From assembly GCA_944323205.1 (NCBI GenBank), contig CALURO010000015.1, forward strand, positions 1 to 44,835: DNA of 44,835 bases. The letters are read 5' to 3'. This document shows positions 1-9,600 of this stretch, one piece after another. The translations under genes were made by a program, and so were the position numbers. The notes below the pieces were generated by a model. It saw nothing but the letters and a program-made list of their open reading frames with translations. It did no database searches and was not told the DNA's origin. The stretch comes from an uncultured Mucispirillum sp. (GTDB taxonomy: Bacteria > Chrysiogenota > Deferribacteres > Deferribacterales > Mucispirillaceae). Within the stretch, counting starts at the first letter, position 1; every line of letters starts with the position of its first letter.

Positions 1-165
1 AAATTAAACAGTCAACGGAGTGTATTTCCAAGTGATACAGCACTTTTAAAGGCTCTTTATTTGGCAACATTTGAAGCCACTAAAAAATGGACTTCTACTA
101 TCAGAAACTGGGGTCAAGTTTATGGGGAATTAAGCATTATGTATGAAGGACGGCTGCCTGAATAG
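1..165 (+). CDS. IS256-family transposase, C-terminal end (partial at window edge)
   Basis: An open frame enters from the left edge and ends at TAG 163-165, giving 54 residues. It contains WTSTIRNWGQVYGELSIMYE and ends GRLPE. The W-x-x-x-I-x-N-W pattern followed by a short acidic tail just before a terminal inverted repeat is typical of IS256/Mutator-type transposases, the DDE enzymes that move these elements by cut and paste. The terminal repeat follows at 264-291, so only the 3' end of the element is here. The catalytic residues lie outside the window, so I cannot tell whether the copy is intact. Confidence 0.8.
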   Translation, partial: KLNSQRSVFPSDTALLKALYLATFEATKKWTSTIRNWGQVYGELSIMYEGRLPE

Positions 166-291
166 GATGTAGAAAGGTGAAAAATAAATTCCTGCTCTTG
201 ACTGAATAACTTTATTCTGTTATTCATAGAGCAGGATATGGAAATATTTAATCATAGAAAACTGAATTTACAGACTTTTTTTCACAGGCTC
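166..291 (+). mobile_element. IS256-type 3' end: hairpin plus terminal inverted repeat
   Basis: After the transposase stop there is a two-part hairpin (CCTGCTCT 191-198 with AGAGCAGG 228-235; GAATAAC 204-210 with GTTATTC 219-225). The terminal inverted repeat follows at 264-291, read inward from the tip as GAGCCTGTGAAAAAAAGTCT. A diverged reverse-complement copy of nearly this whole stretch lies at 24541-24641, which supports it being a mobile-element end and not local sequence. Confidence 0.7.
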
Positions 292-295
292 ATAA

Positions 296-324
296 AAAAA
301 GCGGTGGACTAACCACCGCTTTTA
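296..324 (-). terminator. Rho-independent terminator after the first lipoprotein gene
   Basis: A perfect GC-rich stem (AAAGCGGTGG with CCACCGCTTT, loop ACTAA) is followed on the minus strand by a run of T. It lies 20 bases past the lipoprotein stop codon. The other strand also ends in T-rich sequence, so it may work both ways and shield the lipoprotein locus from the IS next door. Confidence 0.85.
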
Positions 325-343
325 TATATGCAAACTTTATAAA

Positions 344-1075
344 TTAGTTAGCTGGTTCTGCTGGTGTAAATTCTTTTTGAAGAGCATTTGTAAGAGCTGT
401 TGTATCATCACTTATTTTTGTAAGAATGATAGTATTTTTAGCATCAACTGTTGCAATTCCTTCAACAACTTTACCAACTAATGTCATATCAATTCTTATA
501 GAGCCATCTGCTAATTTAGTTACTTTAAATGGACTTTCTGGAAATTCTGTAGATGCAGCTGATGGTGCATTATTTGCAGCATCATAATTCCAGCCTTTTA
601 CACCTTTACCTTCATAATTAACAGCATCTGCTGTTTCATTATACTGTGTATATTGATACATGTCTGCTGGGGACATTTGTGCCATAAAATCACTATATAA
701 CTGCATTCTAGAAGTTATATTCATTTTATTATCTACAATAGATATAAGCACTTTTCCATCAAGAAGTTGTGCTTGGTTTTCAGCAGTACATTGATTTTTA
801 TTACCTTGGTTAATAATATCTGGATATAATTCTGCAGCTTTTGTACAATCATTAGAAATATACGCTGAATCAGCATAATTTAATGCAAAATCATCATCTG
901 CATTTCTTGGATTAATTACTTGAGAGCCAAAAAAGACTACATCATAAGTTCCAGCTAAATCTGAAGGGAATGTTGGTGTTGGAGCTGGTGTATCATTTTT
1001 AGAATCTTCTGCACAACCAGAAAGTGCAAAAATAGCAAAAAGACTTGCTAAAATAAGTAATAAAGACTTTTTCAT
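344..1075 (-). CDS. Lipoprotein, paralogue 1 of a three-member family
   Basis: A 243-residue protein with a signal peptide and lipobox (LSGC, Cys21), so a lipid-anchored envelope protein. A GAGG ribosome site precedes the ATG. From about residue 43 it matches the genes at 1248-1973 and 18864-19808: Y-x-V/I-x-FFGS, then YISNDC, ELYPDI and KNQC, then a C-terminal K/T-NT-x-IL motif. Two Cys about 20 residues apart are conserved in all three, beyond the lipobox Cys, and could form a disulphide. I do not recognise the family and assign no function. It is last in a cluster with paralogue 2 and a beta-barrel, and it ends at a strong terminator. Confidence 0.85.
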   Translation of the reverse strand: MKKSLLLILASLFAIFALSGCAEDSKNDTPAPTPTFPSDLAGTYDVVFFGSQVINPRNADDDFALNYADSAYISNDCTKAAELYPDIINQGNKNQCTAENQAQLLDGKVLISIVDNKMNITSRMQLYSDFMAQMSPADMYQYTQYNETADAVNYEGKGVKGWNYDAANNAPSAASTEFPESPFKVTKLADGSIRIDMTLVGKVVEGIATVDAKNTIILTKISDDTTALTNALQKEFTPAEPAN

Positions 1076-1247
1076 AACTTTTACCTCGTTATATATTTTT
1101 TAAAAAAGCTAGCATCATTATAATACATTATTTTATAGTGTCAACAATAAAAAAAGATAATTTTAATATTTTTTTAAATAAGTAAATCTATTCAAAAATA
1201 TTATACTAAGCCATTAATATAATATTTCTGTAAAAGTATAAGAATGG

Positions 1248-1973
1248 TTAAAATGGATGGTCATTACTATAGGTTAATTCTATTGTATTATTATCTTTTT
1301 TTTCTAAAATATATGTGTTTGTAGTATTAACATTCATACTAGTTTGTATATCCTGCCATATTTCTTTGCTATTATAAAATATCTCAATTTTTATTGTTTT
1401 ATCATCTAATTTTGTAATAATATAGTTACTATCTTGATATTCATAAGGTTTATTAGATATTTTATTACTTGATAAATCATAATAATATTCTTTTATACCA
1501 TAGCCGCTTAATTTATCAGATGAACCAAAAGTAATATGCTGATATTTATATGTGCGATATTTATCAGTTAGGCCTTTTTCTGCCTGTATTTTAGCAGTTA
1601 AAGATATTTTATTATTAATAAAAAATATTACTGCATCATGTGTTAATAAATTAATCTGTGTAGTATCACCACACTTATTTTTCCCATTATTATTTATAAT
1701 ATCAGGAAAAAGCTCGCTGGCTTTTTGGCAGTCGTTAGTAATATAATAATCATTATATGTATTATCTTCCTTATTACTATTATTACTTGTAATTTCTGAG
1801 CCAAAAAATGTAATATTATATGTGCCTTGAAGCTCTTTTAATGAAACAGGATTATCAGGATCAGAAGAATTACTATTATTATTTCCTTGAATATCTGATA
1901 AAGTATTACTTTCTTCAGCACAGCCAGTAAATAAAAACAAAGCAGTACTTAGTAATAAAAAGATTTTCTTCAT
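1248..1973 (-). CDS. Lipoprotein, paralogue 2 of the same family
   Basis: Starting at the ATG at 1973 (AGGGA ribosome site 7 bases upstream; the in-frame ATG at 1988 lacks one) gives 241 residues. The signal peptide ends in lipobox FTGC. The mature part has an Asn/Ser-rich linker and then the family core: Y-N-I-T-FFGS, YYITNDC, ELFPDI and KNKC. It is more diverged than the other two paralogues (KNKC for KNQC, NTTNTYIL for VKNTIIL). It sits 172 bases upstream of paralogue 1 and 75 bases downstream of the beta-barrel gene, all on the minus strand, so co-transcription is likely. Function unknown. Confidence 0.85.
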   Translation of the reverse strand: MKKIFLLLSTALFLFTGCAEESNTLSDIQGNNNSNSSDPDNPVSLKELQGTYNITFFGSEITSNNSNKEDNTYNDYYITNDCQKASELFPDIINNNGKNKCGDTTQINLLTHDAVIFFINNKISLTAKIQAEKGLTDKYRTYKYQHITFGSSDKLSGYGIKEYYYDLSSNKISNKPYEYQDSNYIITKLDDKTIKIEIFYNSKEIWQDIQTSMNVNTTNTYILEKKDNNTIELTYSNDHPF

Positions 1974-2048
1974 TAATTTCCCTATCATAAGTTCACTCTT
2001 TATTAAATATTATAAAGCTTAAAATTTTATATTATATAAGTCAAAAAT

Positions 2049-2606
2049 CTACCAGCTAAAACCTACTTCTGCTATAGCATTAAACTGGGACATATCTCTA
2101 GACGCTGGTAAATTATTTTTATGATATACATATTCAATACCGATACCAAGCATTAAAAAGTCTATAATTTTTACACGCAGGCCTCCTTTTGCTGCTACAC
2201 CTATATCAAAACCCGCTTTATCATTATAGTTTTTATTATCATAGTTTACACCAGACACAGATAAAACTGGAGCGATACCAATATAAGGTATTAAAGCATT
2301 ATGTCTATCACCTAGTGTAGACTGTATTAATACATAAGGTTTTAAATCTAATGTCCATGAAACATTTTTTCCGCCCCATTCAAGCCAGCTTGTATCTGCT
2401 GATAATTCCATACCAACATAGTTCCATAATAAACCACCAATTGCCATTTTTACAGGGCCTGTAGAAGACCAGCTGCCGTCTACACTTTGAGAATAACCAT
2501 AACCAACTGTAAGCCAGCCATATTTTGCACCAGTACTTTGGGCAAAACTTTTATCAAATGATAAAAATAATGCAAATAAAAATAATAAAATAAATAATTT
2601 TTTCAT
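2049..2606 (-). CDS. Small outer-membrane beta-barrel protein
   Basis: 185 residues with a signal peptide (cleavage near FAQ) and alternating hydrophobic strands ending in aromatic GFSW, as expected of a roughly 8-stranded outer-membrane barrel. It is paralogous to the genes at 19879-20502 and 20541-21080, sharing VGYGY, PYIGIAP, the AAKGGLR block and GIEYVYH before the last strand. A GGAG ribosome site precedes the ATG. It is the first gene of the locus and two lipoprotein genes follow. The size resembles OmpX/Ail-like or OMP_b-brl proteins, but I see no loop motif that fixes a function. Confidence 0.8.
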   Translation of the reverse strand: MKKLFILLFLFALFLSFDKSFAQSTGAKYGWLTVGYGYSQSVDGSWSSTGPVKMAIGGLLWNYVGMELSADTSWLEWGGKNVSWTLDLKPYVLIQSTLGDRHNALIPYIGIAPVLSVSGVNYDNKNYNDKAGFDIGVAAKGGLRVKIIDFLMLGIGIEYVYHKNNLPASRDMSQFNAIAEVGFSW

Positions 2607-2649
2607 ATTAAAACTCCGTATAAATAAAAATTCTTATATTTCCTTAAAA

Positions 2650-2678
2650 ATCCTAGCATATTTATACTTTTCTTTCAA
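2650..2678 (-). promoter_or_regulatory. Predicted sigma-70 promoter of the beta-barrel/lipoprotein locus
   Basis: On the minus strand TTGAAA (2678-2673) and TAGGAT (2655-2650) are separated by exactly 17 bases, 44 bases upstream of the barrel start. No comparable site was noted before the two downstream lipoprotein genes, which fits one transcript. Confidence 0.5.
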
Positions 2679-2707
2679 TAACTTATTTATACACAATTTT
2701 ATAAAAA

Positions 2708-2738
2708 AAAGCCAGAAAAGTATCATAACTTTTCTGGC
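2708..2738 (-). terminator. Rho-independent terminator of the liv operon
   Basis: The minus strand reads GCCAGAAAAGT, a short loop, ACTTTTCTGGC, then a run of T. It lies about 35 bases after the livF stop and before the beta-barrel promoter. Confidence 0.85.
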
Positions 2739-2773
2739 AGCTAAATAATTAGAATTATAATATATATCAAATA

Positions 2774-3478
2774 TTAAAAACCAAGATATGCAGCTTTTAC
2801 ACTTTCATTATCCATTAAATAGCATGACTTATCTTCCATTACAATATTACCTGTTTCCATTACATATCCTCTGTGAGCAATAGAAAGTGCAAGGGTTGCA
2901 TTTTGCTCCACAAGTAATACTGTTGTTCCTTGTTCATTAATTTTTTTTATAATGTTAAAAATATCATGAACAAATATAGGTGCTAAACCTAAAGACGGCT
3001 CGTCCATTAATAATAACTTTGGTTTACTCATTAATGCTCTTGCAATAGCAAGCATCTGCTGTTCCCCGCCAGATAATGTACCGCCAAGCTGGTTAAATCG
3101 CTCTGCAAGTCGTGGAAAAAAAGTTGTAACTTTATCTATATCTTCTTTTATACCCTGTTTATCTTTCCTTAAAAAAGCACCTAATTTAAGATTTTCCATA
3201 ACTGTTAAGTTTGGAAAAATCTCCCTGCCCTCTGGCACTTGAATTAGCCCGCTTTCCACTATCTTATCTGTAGGCATATGAGTAATATCTACACCGTTAA
3301 ATTCAATAGTGCCAGAAATAGAGCGGACTAAGCCTGATATTGTATTTAAAGTTGTGCTTTTCCCTGCACCATTTGCACCAATAATAGTTACAATTTCACC
3401 TTCATTTACAACTAAATCTATACCTTTAAGTGCATAAATACTGCCATATTTAGTCTGGATAGAATTAAGTTTTAACAT
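2774..3478 (-). CDS. livF: Branched-chain amino-acid ABC transporter ATP-binding protein LivF
   Basis: 234 residues, the normal length for LivF. Walker A is GANGAGKST (34-42), the ABC signature LSGGEQ (135-140), Walker B LLLMDEP (155-161), and the switch His lies in the LLVEQNATLAL region typical of LivF. It is one of two cytoplasmic ATPases that drive uptake of leucine, isoleucine, valine or related amino acids and amides. It starts 1 base after the livG stop and is the last gene of livHMGF, followed by a terminator. The substrate within the family cannot be read from the ATPase. Confidence 0.93.
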   Translation of the reverse strand: MLKLNSIQTKYGSIYALKGIDLVVNEGEIVTIIGANGAGKSTTLNTISGLVRSISGTIEFNGVDITHMPTDKIVESGLIQVPEGREIFPNLTVMENLKLGAFLRKDKQGIKEDIDKVTTFFPRLAERFNQLGGTLSGGEQQMLAIARALMSKPKLLLMDEPSLGLAPIFVHDIFNIIKKINEQGTTVLLVEQNATLALSIAHRGYVMETGNIVMEDKSCYLMDNESVKAAYLGF

Positions 3479-3479
3479 A

Positions 3480-4253
3480 TTATTCCCCCTTGCCTAAATA
3501 TGCTTTAATAACTGCCGTGTTATTTCTGATTTCTGAAGGCACGCCTTCTGCAATCTTCTGACCATAGTCAAGCACAACAATTCTATCAGATATACCCATA
3601 ACTAGTTTCATATCATGCTCTATTAAAAATATTGATTTATTTAAATTATTTTTAATATTTCTAATATTATCCATAAGCTCTGCTGTCTCTGTTGGGTTTA
3701 AGCCTGCAGCAGGCTCATCTAATAAAAGCAAATCTGCACCTGTTGCAAGAGCACGGCATATTTCAAGCTCTCTTTGTTTACCATAAGATAAATTTTCTGC
3801 TTTTTGGTCTTTATACTCTGCTAAATTTGCATAACCTAAATATTTAAGTGCTTCTTCTCTAACATTTTCCATTTCTTTTTTACCCATACCAAATGGCAGT
3901 AAAGATGCAAAAAAGTTTATTTTTCTTCTATGGTCCATAGCAAGAATAATATTTTCAAGCACAGTTAACTGCTTAAAAAGTCTAATATTTTGAAATGTTC
4001 GTGCTATGCCTAGATTAGTAATCTGATGTGGTTTATATTTTTTTAAATTTTTACCCTTGTATAATATAGCACCACTTGTGGCAGTATATACTCCAGTAAT
4101 CAAGTTAAATGTAGATGTTTTGCCAGCACCATTTGGGCCTATAAGGCTTAATATCTCATTATTTTTCATTTTAAAACTTACTTCACTTACTGCCTTTAAG
4201 CCGCCAAACATTAATGATACATTTTGTAATTCTAATATAGTATTATCTGACAT
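3480..4253 (-). CDS. livG: Branched-chain amino-acid ABC transporter ATP-binding protein LivG
   Basis: I start at the ATG at 4253, which has GGTGG upstream; a TTG two codons earlier is less likely. The 257-residue protein has Walker [10 protein letters not shown] (about 39-47), signature [11 protein letters not shown], Walker [14 protein letters not shown] and switch His in IFLIEHDM, all characteristic of LivG. It pairs with LivF beneath the LivH/LivM channel. It lies 15 bases after livM and 1 base before livF, in a compact operon. Confidence 0.93.
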   Translation of the reverse strand: MSDNTILELQNVSLMFGGLKAVSEVSFKMKNNEILSLIGPNGAGKTSTFNLITGVYTATSGAILYKGKNLKKYKPHQITNLGIARTFQNIRLFKQLTVLENIILAMDHRRKINFFASLLPFGMGKKEMENVREEALKYLGYANLAEYKDQKAENLSYGKQRELEICRALATGADLLLLDEPAAGLNPTETAELMDNIRNIKNNLNKSIFLIEHDMKLVMGISDRIVVLDYGQKIAEGVPSEIRNNTAVIKAYLGKGE

Positions 4254-4268
4254 ATCCAACCACCAAAC

Positions 4269-5105
4269 CTACACATTCACTCTAATACTGCCAAAAAGAC
4301 CTTTTGGACGGAATACCATCATAAATATTAAAACAATACCATACATTATCATTCTATATTCCTGAGCAAATCTTAATAATTCAGGGATAGCAGTTAAAAC
4401 TGTTGTGCCTGCAATAACACCAACAATGCTACCCATACCACCTAAAACAAGCATACAAAGCATCTCAATAGAACGCATAAAGCCAAAATCGCCCGGACTT
4501 ATAACTGTCATATAGCTTGCATATAATGCACCCCCAAGCCCTGCAAACGCTGAACCTATTGCAAATGATAATATTTTATGGCGGGCAATATCTATACCCA
4601 TCATTTGAGATGCAACCTCATCTTCTCTTATACTTCTAAGAGCAAGGCCAAATTTTGAGCGTTCTAACGCTATCATAAATAATACAGCAAGCACCACAAG
4701 ACAAAGCACTAATATAAGGTTAGTGCTGCCCGGAATACCGCCTAAACTTGTAGAAAGTATTTTTTCTGAGCCGTGAATAGTGACTTTTAAGTTTAATATT
4801 ATAACACGGACTATTTCACAAAAACCTAATGTAGCAATAGCAAGATAATCACCGCGAAGCCTAAGTATAGGTATACCAAATAAACCGCCAACTAAACCAG
4901 CCATTAATGTAGCAAGAACTAACGCCACACCAAAAGGAACACCAAGCATTAACATTAAAAGAGCCGATGTATATGCACCAATACTAAAAAATGCAGAATG
5001 TCCTAAAGACAGCTGGCCAGTAACTCCAGTAATTAAATTAAGACCTAGAACTGTAATAATATTAATACCTGAAAATATTAATATATTGACAATATCTATA
5101 CTCAT
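4269..5105 (-). CDS. livM: Branched-chain amino-acid ABC transporter permease LivM
   Basis: 278 residues, almost all membrane-spanning. [20 protein letters not shown] near the start is the conserved LivM motif, and the EAA-like coupling region ([20 protein letters not shown]) follows about two thirds along, before a GGMGSIVG segment. It forms the transmembrane channel with LivH. It starts 1 base after livH, indicating translational coupling. It is shorter than E. coli LivM, as is usual outside enterobacteria. Confidence 0.92.
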   Translation of the reverse strand: MSIDIVNILIFSGINIITVLGLNLITGVTGQLSLGHSAFFSIGAYTSALLMLMLGVPFGVALVLATLMAGLVGGLFGIPILRLRGDYLAIATLGFCEIVRVIILNLKVTIHGSEKILSTSLGGIPGSTNLILVLCLVVLAVLFMIALERSKFGLALRSIREDEVASQMMGIDIARHKILSFAIGSAFAGLGGALYASYMTVISPGDFGFMRSIEMLCMLVLGGMGSIVGVIAGTTVLTAIPELLRFAQEYRMIMYGIVLIFMMVFRPKGLFGSIRVNV

Positions 5106-5106
5106 A

Positions 5107-6399
5107 TTACACCTTCTCTTTCATTGTTTTGCCAAAAATACCTGTTGGCTTGATTATAAGAATCAGTATTAATATACCAAAAGCTATTGCATCTTTATAA
5201 GATGATGATAAAAATGCAATACCAACAACTTCTGCAATACCTAAAATAATACCGCCAACAACTGCACCGGGAATACTGCCAATACCACCTAAAACTGCAG
5301 CAACAAAGGCTTTTAAACCATACATCATACCAATATTTGGGCTGACTGACTGATAATATGTACCAACAAGTACACCAGCAACACCTGCTAATGCTGAACC
5401 AATAACGAATGTCATGGCAATAACTTTATCAGGGTTTATACCCATAAGCCTTGCAGCATTTAAGTTGTGGGATACTGCACGCATAGAAAGACCAAATTTT
5501 GTTTTATGAATTATAAAAAATAATATACCCATTAAAATAAATGAAAATATTATAATAAATATCTGTAATGATGAAACACTAAATGAACCAATATGAATAG
5601 TGCCAGTGAAAAAGCCCATTCTATATGGCTGGTCGCTTGTACCTCTTAAAAGCATTACCATATTTGAAAGTATCATAGACATACCAATAGCACTGATTAA
5701 TGCATTAATACGAGAGTTGCCGCCAGCATTTGTTGATTTTACCCTGCTTACTACAAGCCAGTATACAAGCACAACAAAAGCAAAGGATACAAAAACTATT
5801 ACTGTTATATCAAAATACCATGCAAGGTATGCTAATATAATAAAAGCAATAATATATAAAACTGAATAAAGTATAATTTTTTGGTTAATATTTTCTCTGC
5901 TTAAAGATTTTATGTTGTTGCCTGCATATCTAATATAAGCAAATGATAAAATAGATAACATACCAAGAATAACAAGAAATAATAATGCAGTATCCATTTG
6001 AAAACCGCCTTTTCCAAACACTGCTACAAATATTATAAGGGCAAGGCCAACAGCTGAGCCTATAATAGTTTTAGGGGAGCCTTCTCTTAATGGTCTGTAT
6101 GCAACCCGCTCAACAAAAAGCCCCAGCAGACCACAAAAAATAGTAGCTGATACAATAGCTATTATCAACTTATACTCTGCAAACACTGCTGATGCTGTGA
6201 TAGCAGCAAATGTGCCGATAAATAAATCTGTTATTAAAGTGATAGCAAAAAAACCTGCAAAAGCACCTATCATAAAAATATCGCCATGAGCAAAGTTGAT
6301 TAACTTAATGATACCATAAACCATAGTATAACCAAGAGCAATAAGTGCATAAATGCCACCCACAGTTAAACCATTTAAAAGCTGCTGAACTATTTCCAC
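5107..6399 (-). CDS. livH: Branched-chain amino-acid ABC transporter permease LivH with extra membrane segments
   Basis: First gene of the operon, with a GTG start 9 bases after GAGG. Residues 1-104 (INFAHGD near 34-40, VERVAYRPLR near 96-105) and from about 231 onward (INALISAIGMSM, LSMRAVSHNLNAARLMGI, LGGIGSIPGA) are standard LivH. Between them sits an insertion of about 125 residues with roughly four hydrophobic helices (near 112-130, 137-156, 175-193, 197-217), raising the length to 430 against the usual 290-310. An even number of helices would keep the topology. No LivK/LivJ binding-protein gene is in the window, so the binding protein must be encoded elsewhere. Confidence 0.88.
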   Translation of the reverse strand: MEIVQQLLNGLTVGGIYALIALGYTMVYGIIKLINFAHGDIFMIGAFAGFFAITLITDLFIGTFAAITASAVFAEYKLIIAIVSATIFCGLLGLFVERVAYRPLREGSPKTIIGSAVGLALIIFVAVFGKGGFQMDTALLFLVILGMLSILSFAYIRYAGNNIKSLSRENINQKIILYSVLYIIAFIILAYLAWYFDITVIVFVSFAFVVLVYWLVVSRVKSTNAGGNSRINALISAIGMSMILSNMVMLLRGTSDQPYRMGFFTGTIHIGSFSVSSLQIFIIIFSFILMGILFFIIHKTKFGLSMRAVSHNLNAARLMGINPDKVIAMTFVIGSALAGVAGVLVGTYYQSVSPNIGMMYGLKAFVAAVLGGIGSIPGAVVGGIILGIAEVVGIAFLSSSYKDAIAFGILILILIIKPTGIFGKTMKEKV

Positions 6400-6515
6400 A
6401 ATCTTAATTCCTCATATTTCATATTATTTGGTATTTTATAAGTGACTATCGTATCATAAAAAATAAAAAAAATACAGTGAATTTTTAACATTTTTTAATA
6501 AAAAGTCAAAAAAAA

Positions 6516-6550
6516 ATGTCTGAAAAGTATAAATAAATTTTCAGACAGTT
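6516..6550 (-). terminator. Rho-independent terminator of purL
   Basis: The minus strand reads TGTCTGAAAA, an A/T loop, TTTTCAGACA, then a long T run. It lies about 50 bases past the purL stop and upstream of livH, so it separates the two transcription units. Confidence 0.85.
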
Positions 6551-6602
6551 TTATAATTGAAATAAAAGTAAATAACTACTCATTTACAGTTAGTTTCTAT
6601 CT

Positions 6603-9600
6603 TTATTCTTCTCCCGTAAAATATTTAACACCGGCTTCAAATAAACGCTGGTCCATATTGCCGTAATTATTATTAATATGAACACCATTTCCAAAACGCT
6701 CACTGTGCCCCATTTTACCTAATGCCCTGCCGCATGGCGAACATATACCCTCTATCGCCATAACAGAGCCGTTAGGGTTATACGGAGAAGTCATTGTAAT
6801 ATTGCCCTCTAAATCAGCATACTGGAATAATACCTGACCATTTTCAAAAAGTTTATCAATCAATTTTTGGGGAGCTGTAAACCTGCCCTCCCCATGTGAT
6901 ACTGGAACAATATCTATCTCACCTATATTTCTTAAATTCATCCATGGAGAATTAAGAGATGTTACTCTTGTATGCACCATTTGAGAAACATGTCTGCCTA
7001 TTGTATTAAAAGAAAGAGTTGCATCTTCTTTAGTTAAATCACAAATATGGCCATAAGTTAATATGCCTGTTTTGATTAATGCCTGAAAACCATTGCATAT
7101 ACCTATAATTAAGCCATCTCGTTTATTAATTAAATCATCAACTGCCTGTCTTACTTTACTGTTTTTTAAAACTGATACATAAAATTTGCCAGAACCTTCA
7201 GGCTCGTCCCCTGCACTAAACCCGCCGGGCAGAACTAATATCTGTGATTTATTTACTAAATCTGCAAACTCACTGCATGACGAATAAGCATCTTCCACAC
7301 GCATATTTCTAAAAATAAATGGCTCAACAGTGCGGCTGCCTGCCAGCTCAAAAATACGCTTAGTATCGTATTCACAGTTTGTGCCGGGCAGTGCAAGCAC
7401 TGCTACCTGCGGGCGAACTATAACTTTTGCTTTTTTTAAACTGCTTCTCTGCGAATAATCCTGCTGTTTAATAATTACTTTTTCACTTTCCACTTTACTT
7501 GGAAAAATATGCTCCAACGGAGCCTGCCATAAAGAAAGAGCTTCTGTTAAAGATACTTTTTCATTATTATATGATAATTCCTGACTATTATTTAATTCTG
7601 CAATCTCTGTAATATTATTAACACCTTTAATATCATAGCCTTTTTTAGTCTGTATTATAAAACTGCCGTAAAATGGGAATGATAATTCATTAAGAGAGAT
7701 ATTTTTAATATTAAGACCCGTCATATTACCAAAAGCCATTTTTGCAAGTGATTCTATAATACCGCCGTTTGTAACAGTATGCACTGCTTTTATAACTTTA
7801 TCTTCATTTAATTTTGCTAATGTTTTTAAGTTCTCTTTAAATACAGAAATATCTAATAAATCATCATCTGCAAGTGGTGTTTTTAATAAATATATATTTC
7901 CACCGTCTAATACAAGCTCGTTTGTTATAATATTTGATAAATCAGAGGGAGCAACTGCAAAAGATATTAATGTAGGCGGTACATTTATTTCTCTGCCTGT
8001 ATCGCTGTCTTTAAATGTGCCAGACATACTGTCTTTTCCGCCTATTGCTGCAAGACCTAAATCATACTGAGCTTTTAATGCACCAAGCAGTGCTGCTGCC
8101 GGCTTGCCCCAGCGTTTTTCATCCTGCATAAGTCTTTCAAAATATTCTTGAAATGAAAGACGGATATCTTCAAGTCTGCCACCTGCTGCTGCTGTTTTTG
8201 CAACTGATTCTATCACTGCAAAATAAGCACCATGGAATGGACTCCACTGCATAGTAAATGGATTATAACCTGATGCCATAATAGAAACAGTAGTAGTATC
8301 ACCACTTTGCACTGGTATTTTTGCAATCATACTTTGTGCTGGAGTATTACCAGTTTTTCCGCCAAATGGTGTTACAACACTTGATGCTCCAATAGTAGAG
8401 TCAAACATTTCTACTAAACCTTTTTGAGAGCATACATTTAAATCTGATAATGTATTTTTTACAAGCTCTTTAAATGAGCCGTATTTTTTATTTTCTATAT
8501 AGTTTGTTTTTACAGGGTTTACAATATATGCTTTTTGGTATCTTGCAGCCCCTGCAGAATCAAGAAACTCTCTTGATATATTAACTATCACTCTGCCATC
8601 ATGCACCATTTTAAGTCTTTTATTATCTGTTACTTTTGCTACAAGTGTAGCTTCTAAGTTTTCTTTACTGCATTCTTTTATAAAGTTATCTAAATCAGAT
8701 GCATCTATCACAACAGCCATTCTTTCCTGTGATTCTGAAAGTGCTATTTCTGTTCCTGTTAAACCTTCATATTTTTTAGGCACTTTATTTAAATCTATTT
8801 CTAATCCGTCAGCAAGCTCGCCTATTGCAACAGCAACGCCACCTGCTCCAAAATCATTACACTTTTTAATCATTTTAGATACATTTTCTTTTCTGAAAAG
8901 CCTTTGTATTTTATGTTCTTCAGGTGCATTACCTTTCTGCACTTCTGCACCGCATATTTCAATAGATGATGCATCATGCTCTTTTGATGAGCCTGTTGCA
9001 CCACCTACCCCATCTCTGCCGGTTCTGCCACCAAGCAGTATTATTAAATCACCAGCACAGGGGCTTTCCCTTCTAACTGCTTTTTTAGGACATGCACCAA
9101 TTACTGCACCAGTTTCAAGTCTTTTTGCAATAAATCCATCATGATAAAATTCCTGCACATAGCCTGTTGTAAGTCCTATTTGGTTGCCGTAAGAAGAAAA
9201 ACCTTTTGCAGCGTCCTGCACTATTTTTCTCTGGGGCAGTTTTTTACCTTTTAAATAATCTTCTACTGGTTTTCTAGGGTCTGCACCACCAGTTATACGC
9301 ATAGACTGGTAAACATAAGCTCTGCCTGAAAGCGGGTCACGGATTGCTCCCCCTACACAAGTTGCAGCACCACCAAAAGGCTCAATCTCTGTAGGGTGGT
9401 TATGGGTTTCATTTTTAAACTGTAAAAGCCATGTTTCTTTTCTGCCGTCTATATTTACATCTATCTCAATAGAACATGCATTATTTTCTTCACTTTCTTC
9501 CAGATTATTTAAAAGACCTTTTCTTTTTGCATCACGCGCACCAATTACCGCCATATCCATTAAAGAAACAGGTTTATCTGATACCCTTTCGCCATATAGC

